This document shows, one piece after another, positions 36,829 through 45,096 of a stretch of DNA of 64,000 nucleotides (the first letter of the stretch is position 1; every line of letters starts with the position of its first letter). The notes beneath the pieces are model-generated. The model did no database searches, was not told where the DNA came from, and saw nothing but the letters and a program-made list of their open reading frames with translations. Origin of the DNA: an uncultured Eggerthellaceae bacterium. GTDB lineage: Bacteria; Actinomycetota; Coriobacteriia; Coriobacteriales; Eggerthellaceae. The stretch covers positions 28,041-92,040 of the forward strand of contig CAIFEB010000005.1 of the NCBI GenBank assembly GCA_903789375.1. The letters are read 5' to 3'. Both the position numbers and the translations under genes were made by a program.

Positions 36829-38094
36829 CTACCCTTGAGACCGCGTGTTACCTTCGCCCTTAGCTGCCTCATCAACCAGCAGGATCAGCTCCCCGTGAGA
36901 ATGAACGTCCAGCTTACCGTAAATGCTGTATATATGGCTTTTCACAGTCGACTGCGCGGTGCCTAGCTGTTCCGCAATCGACGAAATTGAAGCATCGGTC
37001 ATGAGCATCTCCAGTGTCTCATGCTCCCGTTTGGTCAGACCGTAGCGTTCCGCAATCGCTCGAGCCACGGCTTCATCGTGTTTCTTTGATGCAGAGCCGG
37101 CATCTAACATCGTTATATCGCTCGACACGAGACTGATATACGGTGTGTCCGTAAATTGGGAATAAAACGACGTCAGACGCTTGAAGAACTCTTTCACGTA
37201 CTCATTCCCGTGAACCTCGCGCTTTGCGGCAAAACCGATTTCGAGGTAGTACGGTTCCTTCAGTGGCACTGCCTTTACCTCATGAGATTCCCCAAAGCGA
37301 CTGTACGATAAGATCTGAGAGAACGCAGGCACGACTGAGATCCCGAGGTTTCGTTCAACCATCGAGAGCCTAAACCCACTGTCCGATGTCACCATACTTA
37401 CCGCGTCTTCGCCATACAACCGCTTGAGAACTTTCGCAATGTCGTCATTCGAAGCGATAAGCGGATGTGAGCGCATGTCAGCACGTGAAATCGTCTTCCT
37501 ATCCGAAAGCCTTGAGTGCTGAGATACCACCGCCATGTCGTACGAGGCGAGATACTGCTGATAGACGAATCCGTTCTCCTCTAACGAGGCAATCGCATTC
37601 TGATTCTCCCTCTCAAACGGGCTGAAAAAACAGAACAGACCGAGAGCCACCTCGTCATCGCGATGATTCTCCTGCAATAGATTTTGAAGCACCTCGGCGT
37701 TGTTGCATTGCACGAGACGCGTGTTGGCAAACAGCCCCTCGAACTCGTTCGTCATAGGCCAGATAAACCCGGAATCGAATGCGACATTTGCAAGATAGGC
37801 GACAACGCCCAGCTTAGATGCCTTGTTCGTCAGCTCCCTCACATCGAGAACGCTGCGCTCCATGTCCATTTGAGCATTCAACATGCGAATGGCTATGGGA
37901 AGGATCCTTTGACCATACTCAGATAAAACCATCTTGTTGGACTGTCGTTCGAACAACTTGCATCCAAGCTCCGATTCGAGCACCGAAAGGGAACGGCTGA
38001 TTCCTTGTGGTGTCATATAATTCGCGGAAGCTGCCGCAGCGGCCGTCCCCAGCCGCGCCACATCCACGAAGTACTTGAGATAGTTCGTCTGCAT
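36829..38094 (-). CDS. Regulator fusing a LysR HTH and effector domain to a C-terminal LuxR HTH
   Basis: 421 residues. Residues 1-65 form a LysR HTH (YLKYFVDVARLGTAAAAAS, YMTPQGISRSLSVLESELGC). Residues 90-330 look like a LysR effector-binding domain. Residues 351-408 are a LuxR HTH (YGLTKREHETLEMLM, SSIAEQLGTAQSTVKSHIYS, IYGKLDVHS). One polypeptide therefore has two DNA-binding domains of different families. The gene is last in a minus-strand cluster with the transhydroxylase-like enzyme, so it probably senses its substrate and controls the cluster; its targets are unknown. A 12-bp-stem palindrome lies just upstream. Confidence 0.88.
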   Translation of the reverse strand: MQTNYLKYFVDVARLGTAAAAASANYMTPQGISRSLSVLESELGCKLFERQSNKMVLSEYGQRILPIAIRMLNAQMDMERSVLDVRELTNKASKLGVVAYLANVAFDSGFIWPMTNEFEGLFANTRLVQCNNAEVLQNLLQENHRDDEVALGLFCFFSPFERENQNAIASLEENGFVYQQYLASYDMAVVSQHSRLSDRKTISRADMRSHPLIASNDDIAKVLKRLYGEDAVSMVTSDSGFRLSMVERNLGISVVPAFSQILSYSRFGESHEVKAVPLKEPYYLEIGFAAKREVHGNEYVKEFFKRLTSFYSQFTDTPYISLVSSDITMLDAGSASKKHDEAVARAIAERYGLTKREHETLEMLMTDASISSIAEQLGTAQSTVKSHIYSIYGKLDVHSHGELILLVDEAAKGEGNTRSQG

Positions 38095-38111
38095 AATCCC
38101 CCCAACGCCGA

Positions 38112-38141
38112 ATACCCGGCTAGATAATACTAGCCGGGTAT
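38112..38141. promoter_or_regulatory. Perfect palindrome upstream of the LysR-LuxR gene
   Basis: A 12-bp inverted repeat (38112-38123 with 38130-38141) with a 6-nt loop that reads TATTAT on the minus strand. It lies 18 bp before the regulator's start codon. It may be an autoregulatory operator over a -10 box or a terminator of the SLC13 gene; there is no T-run. Confidence 0.55.
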
Positions 38142-38179
38142 CGATACGAGCTACCGTTTAATCGTACAGAGCGAATGCG

Positions 38180-39589
38180 CTACGGCAATCCGATAAGCAT
38201 GGCGGTCGCCGGGGTCAGGAACACGGTGATGAGGACCATCACCAAGCTCGGAACCCATCCCGACTTCAACATGTCGCCGAAGCCGAAATAGTGTCGGTTG
38301 CTCGAATACGAGAGCAGCGGCACGCCATCGAGCGGGAGCATAAGAGCGATTGCGCTCCAGAATCCGACCATGGCGCAGGTCGCGGCAATCGAGCCACCCA
38401 TCGACGACACGATGGCGGCAAACGGCACCGCGATGAGACCGGCACATGCGGGACCCGCGGGGATGACGTTGTGCAGAACGCAGGCGAGCACAGATAGTAC
38501 GAGCAGCGTCAGGACGAGAGGCCATGTGGTCATCGGCGCCATCACCGTGTCAACCAGCCATTGGGTAGCCCCGGTGCTCGTGAGAGCCGTGACGAGAACG
38601 TTAACGGCCATCATCAGAAGCATCATGCCCCACGGCGAGTCTTCGAGGTACTCATCGAAGTTGATCGCATTCACACCCGGAAGGAACATGAAACCCAGCG
38701 CGATCAAGGAAACAACCGTGATGTCGATAGCAGTAATCCACGACGAAGCAATCCACACGACCATGGTGATCAACATAACTGCGAGACCAAGGACCTCGCT
38801 GCGCGGCATCCGAGAGAGGGACTGCGCGCGTTGTATGCCCGAGCTCACCGCTTCATCGGTAAGCTGCTCCGGTTTGAAGATCTTCACGAGGGCAAACCAT
38901 GCACAAGGAATCGTGATGACAGCCAAGGGAACACCGAAAGCCATCCACTGAACGAAGCTGATGTGCACGCCGAAATTCTGCTCGATAAGCGTCATCGCCA
39001 ACACGTTGATGATGCATCCCGAAGGGGTCATCGCACCGCCGATAGCAGCTGCCCAAGGAATTCCGATGGCTATGCATTTCGCGAATCCCGATTTCCCGCC
39101 CGTCGGCGTGTTGTTCGCATCAAGCACGCCGTATGCAATCGGCAGCATGACAGCCGTCAAGGGCAGATTGTCCATCAGCGTGGAAATAAGCGCAGTACCG
39201 ACCATGAAGCCCAGCAGCACACGCGACGAGTTGGTCCCAGCCCATCGCAAAATCAAGCCGGTGAGCCGTGTGGCAATCGTAGAACGGCCGACGAAGCTGG
39301 CAAACGCGAAGCAGCACAGATAGAAGATGATCGCGTTGTTGATCGAAGCTGCCCACGTATCCGTAGCGCTCATAATCCCCAGCAGCGGAACCAAGCCGAC
39401 CATAGCCCACGCGCTGATCGCAAGAGGCATTACCCCAGACACCCAGAACGCGATTGAGACGACGAAGATAGCCAACGCCATCTTCCCGCTCCACGTAAGC
39501 CCAGCCGCCGTGGGCATCGCGCCGATGATCACCAACACGACAATGCCAGCTACGATAATCGCCAGCTTTCTAGCCCATTTTTCTTGCAT
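38180..39589 (-). CDS. SLC13/DASS-family anion permease
   Basis: 469 residues, about 11-12 membrane segments. Typical DASS features are the LMDNLPLTAVMLPIAYGV and IGIPWAAAIGGAMTPSGCIINV hairpin regions and a second repeat with VIPAGPACAGLIAVP. The family imports dicarboxylates, sulfate or other anions with Na+ or exchanges them. It follows the transhydroxylase-like FeS subunit after an intergenic hairpin, so it likely transports a carboxylated substrate or product of that pathway. ATG 39589 is used; a TTG just upstream is possible. Its leader contains three 9-bp repeats each with AGGA. Confidence 0.83.
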   Translation of the reverse strand: MQEKWARKLAIIVAGIVVLVIIGAMPTAAGLTWSGKMALAIFVVSIAFWVSGVMPLAISAWAMVGLVPLLGIMSATDTWAASINNAIIFYLCCFAFASFVGRSTIATRLTGLILRWAGTNSSRVLLGFMVGTALISTLMDNLPLTAVMLPIAYGVLDANNTPTGGKSGFAKCIAIGIPWAAAIGGAMTPSGCIINVLAMTLIEQNFGVHISFVQWMAFGVPLAVITIPCAWFALVKIFKPEQLTDEAVSSGIQRAQSLSRMPRSEVLGLAVMLITMVVWIASSWITAIDITVVSLIALGFMFLPGVNAINFDEYLEDSPWGMMLLMMAVNVLVTALTSTGATQWLVDTVMAPMTTWPLVLTLLVLSVLACVLHNVIPAGPACAGLIAVPFAAIVSSMGGSIAATCAMVGFWSAIALMLPLDGVPLLSYSSNRHYFGFGDMLKSGWVPSLVMVLITVFLTPATAMLIGLP

Positions 39590-39601
39590 CAATTACCATC
39601 C

Positions 39602-39628
39602 CCTATGAATCCTATGAATCCTATGAAT
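39602..39628. repeat. Three tandem copies of CCTATGAAT
   Basis: Three exact 9-bp units immediately upstream of the SLC13 gene. On its mRNA strand each unit reads ATTCATAGG, so the leader holds a row of Shine-Dalgarno-like AGG motifs. Confidence 0.85.
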
Positions 39629-39636
39629 CCTCACCA

Positions 39637-39671
39637 GCAGGCGCACTCACCCCCTCTCCGAGTGCGCCTGC
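39637..39671 (-). terminator. Intra-operon hairpin between FeS subunit and SLC13 permease
   Basis: A perfect 12-bp stem (39637-39648 with 39660-39671) with an 11-nt loop. No T-run follows on the minus strand, so it may attenuate rather than stop transcription, or protect the upstream mRNA end. Confidence 0.65.
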
Positions 39672-39678
39672 GAAGCCG

Positions 39679-40491
39679 TTACTGCTGGTCGATGAGCAAA
39701 TCGTCGAAGACGACATCCTTCCCACGACAGTCAGCGACCAACGTGACAGGGTCGAATCCCTCTGCCGTAACCACCACCTGGTACGAAGCCTCGTCGGCTT
39801 CATCCCAGCGAAAATCGCCGAACTCATCGGTTTCCGTGCAATTCACCGTTTCGCCCTGCTCGTTGATGAATTCGACTTTGGCCCCGATGATGACTTCGTT
39901 CTCTGCCCTATTCGCCACCGTGCCGGCTACGAATCGCTTCGGCACGTTGAGATAGAAGACGTGGCTGTCCTCCCCTTGATCGAACAGATGGACCGCAGAC
40001 GCTATCTCATCGGCGAATTCGTCCTCGTCTCCGTATCGGAGCGCGCCCGTCGCGCACGCCTCCACGCAGCGCGGCTGGGTCCAGCCATCCTGCATCAAAT
40101 GAGCGCACCCAGTGCACTTCTGGGGCAGACCGAGCTCGTCATTCCAGTAGACAAGATGGCTGGGGCAGGCATCTACAAGGTCGCTGCGGCCCTTTGCCTT
40201 CTCGGAGTCGATGATGATCGCGCCCGTCATTTCATCGCGATACACACATTCGGGGGCCTGGGAGAGCAGCTTGCAGTCATCGCATTGCCCGCAGAATTCG
40301 GGCCGATAGTCAACGCGGACAACCGGCACACGACCCCGCTCCGTTTCGTTCATCTTGCACCAGAACTGACCGGTTTCCGGTTGCGGCGCCGCAATGGGGC
40401 TCCAGTCGTTGTCGCAATGCTCGTCCTTGCAGGCAAGTTGGCAGTTATAGCAACCATTGCACCTGCTCAGATCAACAACCAAACATTTCAT
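39679..40491 (-). CDS. Transhydroxylase-type FeS subunit with Ig/transthyretin-like C-terminus
   Basis: 270 residues. The first 190 have the cysteine layout of a three-cluster ferredoxin subunit (CNGCYNCQLACKDEHC, CGQCDDCKL, CTGCAHLMQDGW). The last 80 (VAGTVANRAENEVIIGAKVE, then DEFGDFRWDEADEASYQVVV) form an Ig-like or transthyretin-like beta domain. The same combination, and almost the same length (274), is found in the beta subunit of pyrogallol-phloroglucinol transhydroxylase of Pelobacter acidigallici. It starts 4 bp after the catalytic subunit. The GGAG ribosome-binding site lies in the preceding gene's end. Confidence 0.88.
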   Translation of the reverse strand: MKCLVVDLSRCNGCYNCQLACKDEHCDNDWSPIAAPQPETGQFWCKMNETERGRVPVVRVDYRPEFCGQCDDCKLLSQAPECVYRDEMTGAIIIDSEKAKGRSDLVDACPSHLVYWNDELGLPQKCTGCAHLMQDGWTQPRCVEACATGALRYGDEDEFADEIASAVHLFDQGEDSHVFYLNVPKRFVAGTVANRAENEVIIGAKVEFINEQGETVNCTETDEFGDFRWDEADEASYQVVVTAEGFDPVTLVADCRGKDVVFDDLLIDQQ

Positions 40492-40495
40492 CGTC

Positions 40496-43108
40496 TTACT
40501 CCTCCTCAACGAGGTAGTCGCGCACGTCCTGCCCGTAGCTCGCGTCGTAGAATTTGTTGCGATTGAACTGCTCCGGATACCGCTTGGCCAGCTCGAACAC
40601 GTCCACCTTTTCGACACCCACCAGGTATCCCGAAGTGACTTCGCCGTCTGCGTTCTTCGACGTCGTAGCAGTGGGGCAAATCAGATTGATTGCGCCGCCA
40701 CGGTCGAGCCCGCCAACGCCCGGCACAATCACGTCGGCATTCGCACCATGGTCCATATACACCGCGTGTTCGCAAATGCGCTCGGTCACGCGCGCCCCGC
40801 CGAGCACCGCGCCGCGCTCGTTGAAGACCTTGACGACGTCGCCCGAGTGAATTCCCAGCTTGTCCGCATCGACCGGATTGATCCAAAGAGGCTCGTACGC
40901 GTATCCGTCCGGGCCGATAACCTTGCACGTCTCGATTTCGCGAAGCCACTCCACGTCATCGAATTCGGCGTGCACGCGCCAACGAGGATGGTTGGATACG
41001 ATGAGGAATGGATACTGTTTCGCTCGGTCGGAAGAAAGCCTGTCGTCGTGCCCATCGCCCTTCTCGATCCAGTGCGCGACTGGGCCGCGGATCCCGTCGT
41101 CGGGGAAGTTGTTCGCAAGGGGCACCGAGTAGAACTCGATCTTTCCCGTAGGCGTTTCCAGGGGATTGTGATCGGGGTCGTCCGCGAAGGGCGTAAGGCC
41201 CACGACATCATCTTCCCATCCCTCATGCGTGGGAATGAGCTGATACCCGCGCTTCTTGAACGTCTCCCAGTCGCGTTCCTCTTCGGCGATTCCGCAGTTG
41301 TCGTATCCGTCGCGAACCTGCTGCTCGACGGTCTTTCCCTTGGTCATGCGCTGGACGCATCCCTCGTAGATACCGCCGTACTGCTCGAGCGCCGCGCCGA
41401 TGGCCTGAACTGCCTCCCAGTCGGATTTAGCCTCGCCAACAGGCGGGATGATCGCCTTCTCGTACGTAACCGCGCTCCACTGGCCGGAGTCGTTGTCGGT
41501 GCCGAAGTCGGATACCTCGAACTTGGTGCAAATGGGAAGCACGATATCAGCGAAGCGCGCATCGTCTTCGAACCACGGCGCCTCCATCAGATAGAATTCG
41601 AGGTTTTCAGACCGCAAAGCGTCTTGGAACTCATTGCCACCGTTCAGAGACGTCATGAACGCCGGGTTGTCCGACCACAGCATCTTGACGGGCTTGTTGC
41701 CCGGAGCAGGGAACTCGAAATGCTCGAATTGGTCTTCGCGAGGGTTGGCAGAAGTACCACGCCCATACCAATCAAAGGACTCTCCTCGAAGCGCCTTGTG
41801 AATCTTGGTCTTGGGGACGAAGCTTTCCATGCCCTGACCGATAAGCGGTCCGTTGTAGCAAGCTGCCGTATTCGGAATCACCTTCGACGTGGGCAACGGG
41901 CTGCACGACGACATCCCGAAAAGCACCCACTCGATGAACTTGATCGAGATGCGGCCAGGTTTTCCGACGCCCTGCATGGCAAGCAGGTACACTTCCAGAC
42001 GTGCAGGTTCATGCGCAAAAGCAGCGCGGATGTACGAACCTCCATTGCAATGGGCAATGGACACGGCGTGTCTCGCCCAATACCGCGCGAGCGCCTTTAT
42101 CTTGTATGCCGGGATGCCGCAAATCGGCTCCGCCCATTCAGGCGTCTTCGCAACACCGTCTTCGTTGCCCATGACGTAGTAGACGAACCACTCAAAACCA
42201 TCGGAGTGCGTTTTGATGTACTCCTCGTCGTATGTCTTCTCGTTGATCCATACGTATGCGATTGCCAGCTGAAGAGCAGCATCCGTGTTGGGAAGGACGG
42301 GGAACCACTTGTCTGCGTGAACAACGTTCGTGTAGTTGGCATCAGGAGAGATCGCGATGTGCTTGATGCCGCAATCATGCCACCAGTAAGCCATTCTGCT
42401 CGCAAGCTGGCCGCCCCATCCCCATGTGGTCGTCTCCAGGTCGCAGCCCCAGAACAGCACCGCATCGGAGTTCTGCGCGATGTCCTGCGCGGTTCCGGTC
42501 GAATGCGTGTTCTGGCCTACAGGATCCATGCCCCACGCGTGCTTGGCTCCCCAGTACCATCCTTCCCAGCTGTCGGGATTGCGTGCTTGGATCGTGAATC
42601 CACCTACTTCGGAAAGGAGCCTGGTCATGCAGCCATGAGGCGTGTTGATGGCCTTGCTCTCGCCGTGGCCGTCAGCTTGGCAGAGAATCGAATAGGGACC
42701 GTACTCATCGTGTATGCGTTTGATCTCGCCCGCGATGATGCGGCAGGCCTCGTCCCAACTGATACGCTCGTATTTCGAAATACCGCGATTTTGCGGGTTC
42801 CGCTCGCCTTCCGGATCCCAGTCAACGCGTTTCATGGGAAAGGGAATGCGATTTTTAGAGTAGGTTCGACGCTTGTACACCATCGGGAACGGCGGCGTGA
42901 GCGATTTCATGCCCGGTTCGAACACCGTCCCGTTTTTCCCCGTGAGCTTCCAATAGTTGAGCTCGTCTTTCGTATAATCCTGATCGAAATGGACCGGATG
43001 GATGCGGACCAGCTTCCCGTCTTTTGCATCCGCGGCGACGATGTTGGCGCCTCCCCCGAACGATTCGAGTCCGAGGTTGTGCACCGCGGTATCATCTTTG
43101 ATTCTCAT
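40496..43108 (-). CDS. Pyrogallol-transhydroxylase-like molybdopterin catalytic subunit
   Basis: 870 residues, close to the 875 of the Pelobacter enzyme. As in that enzyme the N-terminus lacks the cysteines for an FeS cluster and has no Tat signal. Shared features are RIPFPMKRVDWDPEGERNPQ (about 87-106), YERISWDEA, and NPDSWEGWYWG (about 177-187), where the known enzyme has its Mo-coordinating serine and a neighbouring acid. The later SNHPRWRVHAEFDD and NPVDADKLGIHSGDVV segments are the dinucleotide-binding domain. It probably transforms a hydroxylated aromatic (transhydroxylation or dehydroxylation) in the cytoplasm; the substrate may differ from pyrogallol. Start 43108 follows GAGGGGG. Confidence 0.88.
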   Translation of the reverse strand: MRIKDDTAVHNLGLESFGGGANIVAADAKDGKLVRIHPVHFDQDYTKDELNYWKLTGKNGTVFEPGMKSLTPPFPMVYKRRTYSKNRIPFPMKRVDWDPEGERNPQNRGISKYERISWDEACRIIAGEIKRIHDEYGPYSILCQADGHGESKAINTPHGCMTRLLSEVGGFTIQARNPDSWEGWYWGAKHAWGMDPVGQNTHSTGTAQDIAQNSDAVLFWGCDLETTTWGWGGQLASRMAYWWHDCGIKHIAISPDANYTNVVHADKWFPVLPNTDAALQLAIAYVWINEKTYDEEYIKTHSDGFEWFVYYVMGNEDGVAKTPEWAEPICGIPAYKIKALARYWARHAVSIAHCNGGSYIRAAFAHEPARLEVYLLAMQGVGKPGRISIKFIEWVLFGMSSCSPLPTSKVIPNTAACYNGPLIGQGMESFVPKTKIHKALRGESFDWYGRGTSANPREDQFEHFEFPAPGNKPVKMLWSDNPAFMTSLNGGNEFQDALRSENLEFYLMEAPWFEDDARFADIVLPICTKFEVSDFGTDNDSGQWSAVTYEKAIIPPVGEAKSDWEAVQAIGAALEQYGGIYEGCVQRMTKGKTVEQQVRDGYDNCGIAEEERDWETFKKRGYQLIPTHEGWEDDVVGLTPFADDPDHNPLETPTGKIEFYSVPLANNFPDDGIRGPVAHWIEKGDGHDDRLSSDRAKQYPFLIVSNHPRWRVHAEFDDVEWLREIETCKVIGPDGYAYEPLWINPVDADKLGIHSGDVVKVFNERGAVLGGARVTERICEHAVYMDHGANADVIVPGVGGLDRGGAINLICPTATTSKNADGEVTSGYLVGVEKVDVFELAKRYPEQFNRNKFYDASYGQDVRDYLVEEE

Positions 43109-43160
43109 AGTTCCCCCTCGCACATTAATCAGATCAATGGGTTTTGCCTGTCATTTGGAA

Positions 43161-44462
43161 TCACTCGCTATCGCTTTCCGCCTCCTTCTTCCTGATGTCA
43201 GCCACCTTTCCATCAGATGTCACGAAGACTGCGACCATGACAGCAGCAAGAATGGCAAGCTGAGCGAGAACGAACTGCGCATTTGCCTGCCAGCCGATCG
43301 AGGAGACGATTGGCGACACGATGTATCCGCCAACAACTTGGGCGACACCTGTCGCAAACGCCATGGTGGCAAGCACGAAATCGGTCTTCTTCGGCTCAGG
43401 AACGAGAACCGGCGTAATGGCGCGCGTGCCGGTCGGAACCATTGCCCCCGCTACGCCCATAAGGATCGACGCGATCCAAGGACCGGTCATGTCCGTGCCC
43501 GGAGTGAAGTAGAAGAACGCCATGAGCACGGCTACGAGTAGATATCCGCCCGCGACCATCCATTTACGGAAATGGAACTTGTCAGCGGCAACTCCGCAAA
43601 CGATGCCGAGAGGGATGCTGATGATTGCCGTCCAATTCGGCAGCATCGCGGAATCGAACACCGACAGCCCCTTCTCGTTCTGCAGGAACGTCGGGTAGAG
43701 CGTGTTGATGTTCGCAACGTAGTCGAAAACCCACACGAAGAAAAACGCGCAGACAATCATGCCGGCGACGGTGAAATTCCGACCGGGCTTCTTGCGTTTT
43801 GTCGGATCAGAAGCAACCAGCTCGTTCTCGGGAATCTCTGGCATCCTGCAGCTTGCGAGCAGCCAGATGATGGAAATGACTTCCATGGCTATCGAGACGA
43901 TCCAAATGGGACGCCAGGAAAAGGCAACCGCCGCACCGCCCGCTGCCTCGAAGATTATCGGCGCGACAAAGAAGCTGATAACGACCCCCACAGGCGTCCA
44001 CTGAGACCAGATGCCCATGCAAAGCCCCTGATCCTTGAGCGGAAACAGCCGCGGCATGATATTCGGCCCGATAACGCAGATGAGTCCGTAGGCGACGCCT
44101 TCAAGCGTACGACCGAACAGGAACATGGCCGTGTTCGTGGAAACCATGCACATGACGGAGCCCAAAAGCTGGATAAGGGAGGTCACCACAATGGAGAATT
44201 TTACGCCCCAACGCTGCATGACCAGCATGCCGGGATACGCGAGGATCATGCCGGCGATAGAGAAGACGCCCATGATTTGGCTGAGCATGTCGACGCCCAT
44301 CCCCAGATCCGCGCCGATGAACTGAATTGCTGGTGCAGCCTTGAACTGGTTGAACGTTGCCGTGAACCCCAAAAAGAACAACGCGGCGAAGCAGAGCCAG
44401 CGCTCTGTTGGTGTGAGTTGTCGATTCTTCACGCCAAATGAGCTGATGGACGATGCACTCAT
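43161..44462 (-). CDS. MFS transporter of the transhydroxylase-like cluster
   Basis: 433 residues with 12 membrane segments (for example FAALFFLGFTATFNQFKAAP at TM1, MGIWSQWTPVGVVISFFVAP in the middle). It lies upstream of the catalytic subunit on the same strand, separated by 52 bp, so it heads the presumed operon. It probably imports the aromatic substrate or exports the product; the direction and solute are unknown. The ATG is preceded by GGGGGAGGGAG. The presumed promoter region is 44463-45096 with the 23-bp repeats. Confidence 0.85.
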   Translation of the reverse strand: MSASSISSFGVKNRQLTPTERWLCFAALFFLGFTATFNQFKAAPAIQFIGADLGMGVDMLSQIMGVFSIAGMILAYPGMLVMQRWGVKFSIVVTSLIQLLGSVMCMVSTNTAMFLFGRTLEGVAYGLICVIGPNIMPRLFPLKDQGLCMGIWSQWTPVGVVISFFVAPIIFEAAGGAAVAFSWRPIWIVSIAMEVISIIWLLASCRMPEIPENELVASDPTKRKKPGRNFTVAGMIVCAFFFVWVFDYVANINTLYPTFLQNEKGLSVFDSAMLPNWTAIISIPLGIVCGVAADKFHFRKWMVAGGYLLVAVLMAFFYFTPGTDMTGPWIASILMGVAGAMVPTGTRAITPVLVPEPKKTDFVLATMAFATGVAQVVGGYIVSPIVSSIGWQANAQFVLAQLAILAAVMVAVFVTSDGKVADIRKKEAESDSE

Positions 44463-45096
44463 GATTCTCCCTCCCCCAAGAAAGAATTTGTCAAGGGCCT
44501 ATGCGCAATCCCCTGCACCTAAGCCGTTACACGCATTCTTCCAGCGAGAAGGGTTTTTGAACATAAACACTGAATCGTATGGAATCGTAAGAAAACGTTG
44601 AGCTGGGTATGAGACGTCATGCCACCGGCTGGCTATTGGTTGATGCACGTTGCAAACACGATTGGCTCCGCAATCCTCAGGGTTGAATTCAGAAAATTGA
44701 GGCAGGGCAAAGGGTGACGCTCGCATGGGATTTGAACAGCGTTTTTATTGCTTACTTTGCAATTATCGGAAGCATCGCTTTACAACTGTCGGACGCAGTA
44801 GCTTGCAATTACGGGACGTCCTGCCTTGCAATCGCCGGGACTTTCGCCTAAGGATGCGAGACCCACCTCACCACCGTGAAATGCACGAAAACGCATCCCA
44901 AGCCTCTAGGCCATGTACGAGAGGCGCCTGAGACTCAGCGTCGTACGCGCCATGCATTTTAAGCACCTCTCCGGATTCCAAGCAGCTCGCTGTGTCATCC
45001 GTCAACACGAACCGTCGACGCAGCAATCGGCCAACCTCCTTGGGGTATCCTGTCATCCATCCAACCCGTCCGGGCAGCAACCAACCAAGGAGCTCA
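44463..45096. promoter_or_regulatory. Divergent control region of the transhydroxylase-like cluster and PdxR-type gene
   Basis: About 630 bp without a gene. The centre holds four 23-bp direct repeats (44755-44847). A GGGGTATCCTG stretch near 45041-45051 may be the -10 region of the PdxR-type gene. Confidence 0.5.
44755..44847. repeat. Four tandem 23-24-bp direct repeats
   Basis: Units at 44755-44777, 44778-44801, 44802-44824 and 44825-44847 share CTT(T)gCAAttayCGGgAcg. Their regular spacing is about two turns of the helix, as expected for cooperative regulator binding. Confidence 0.7.
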
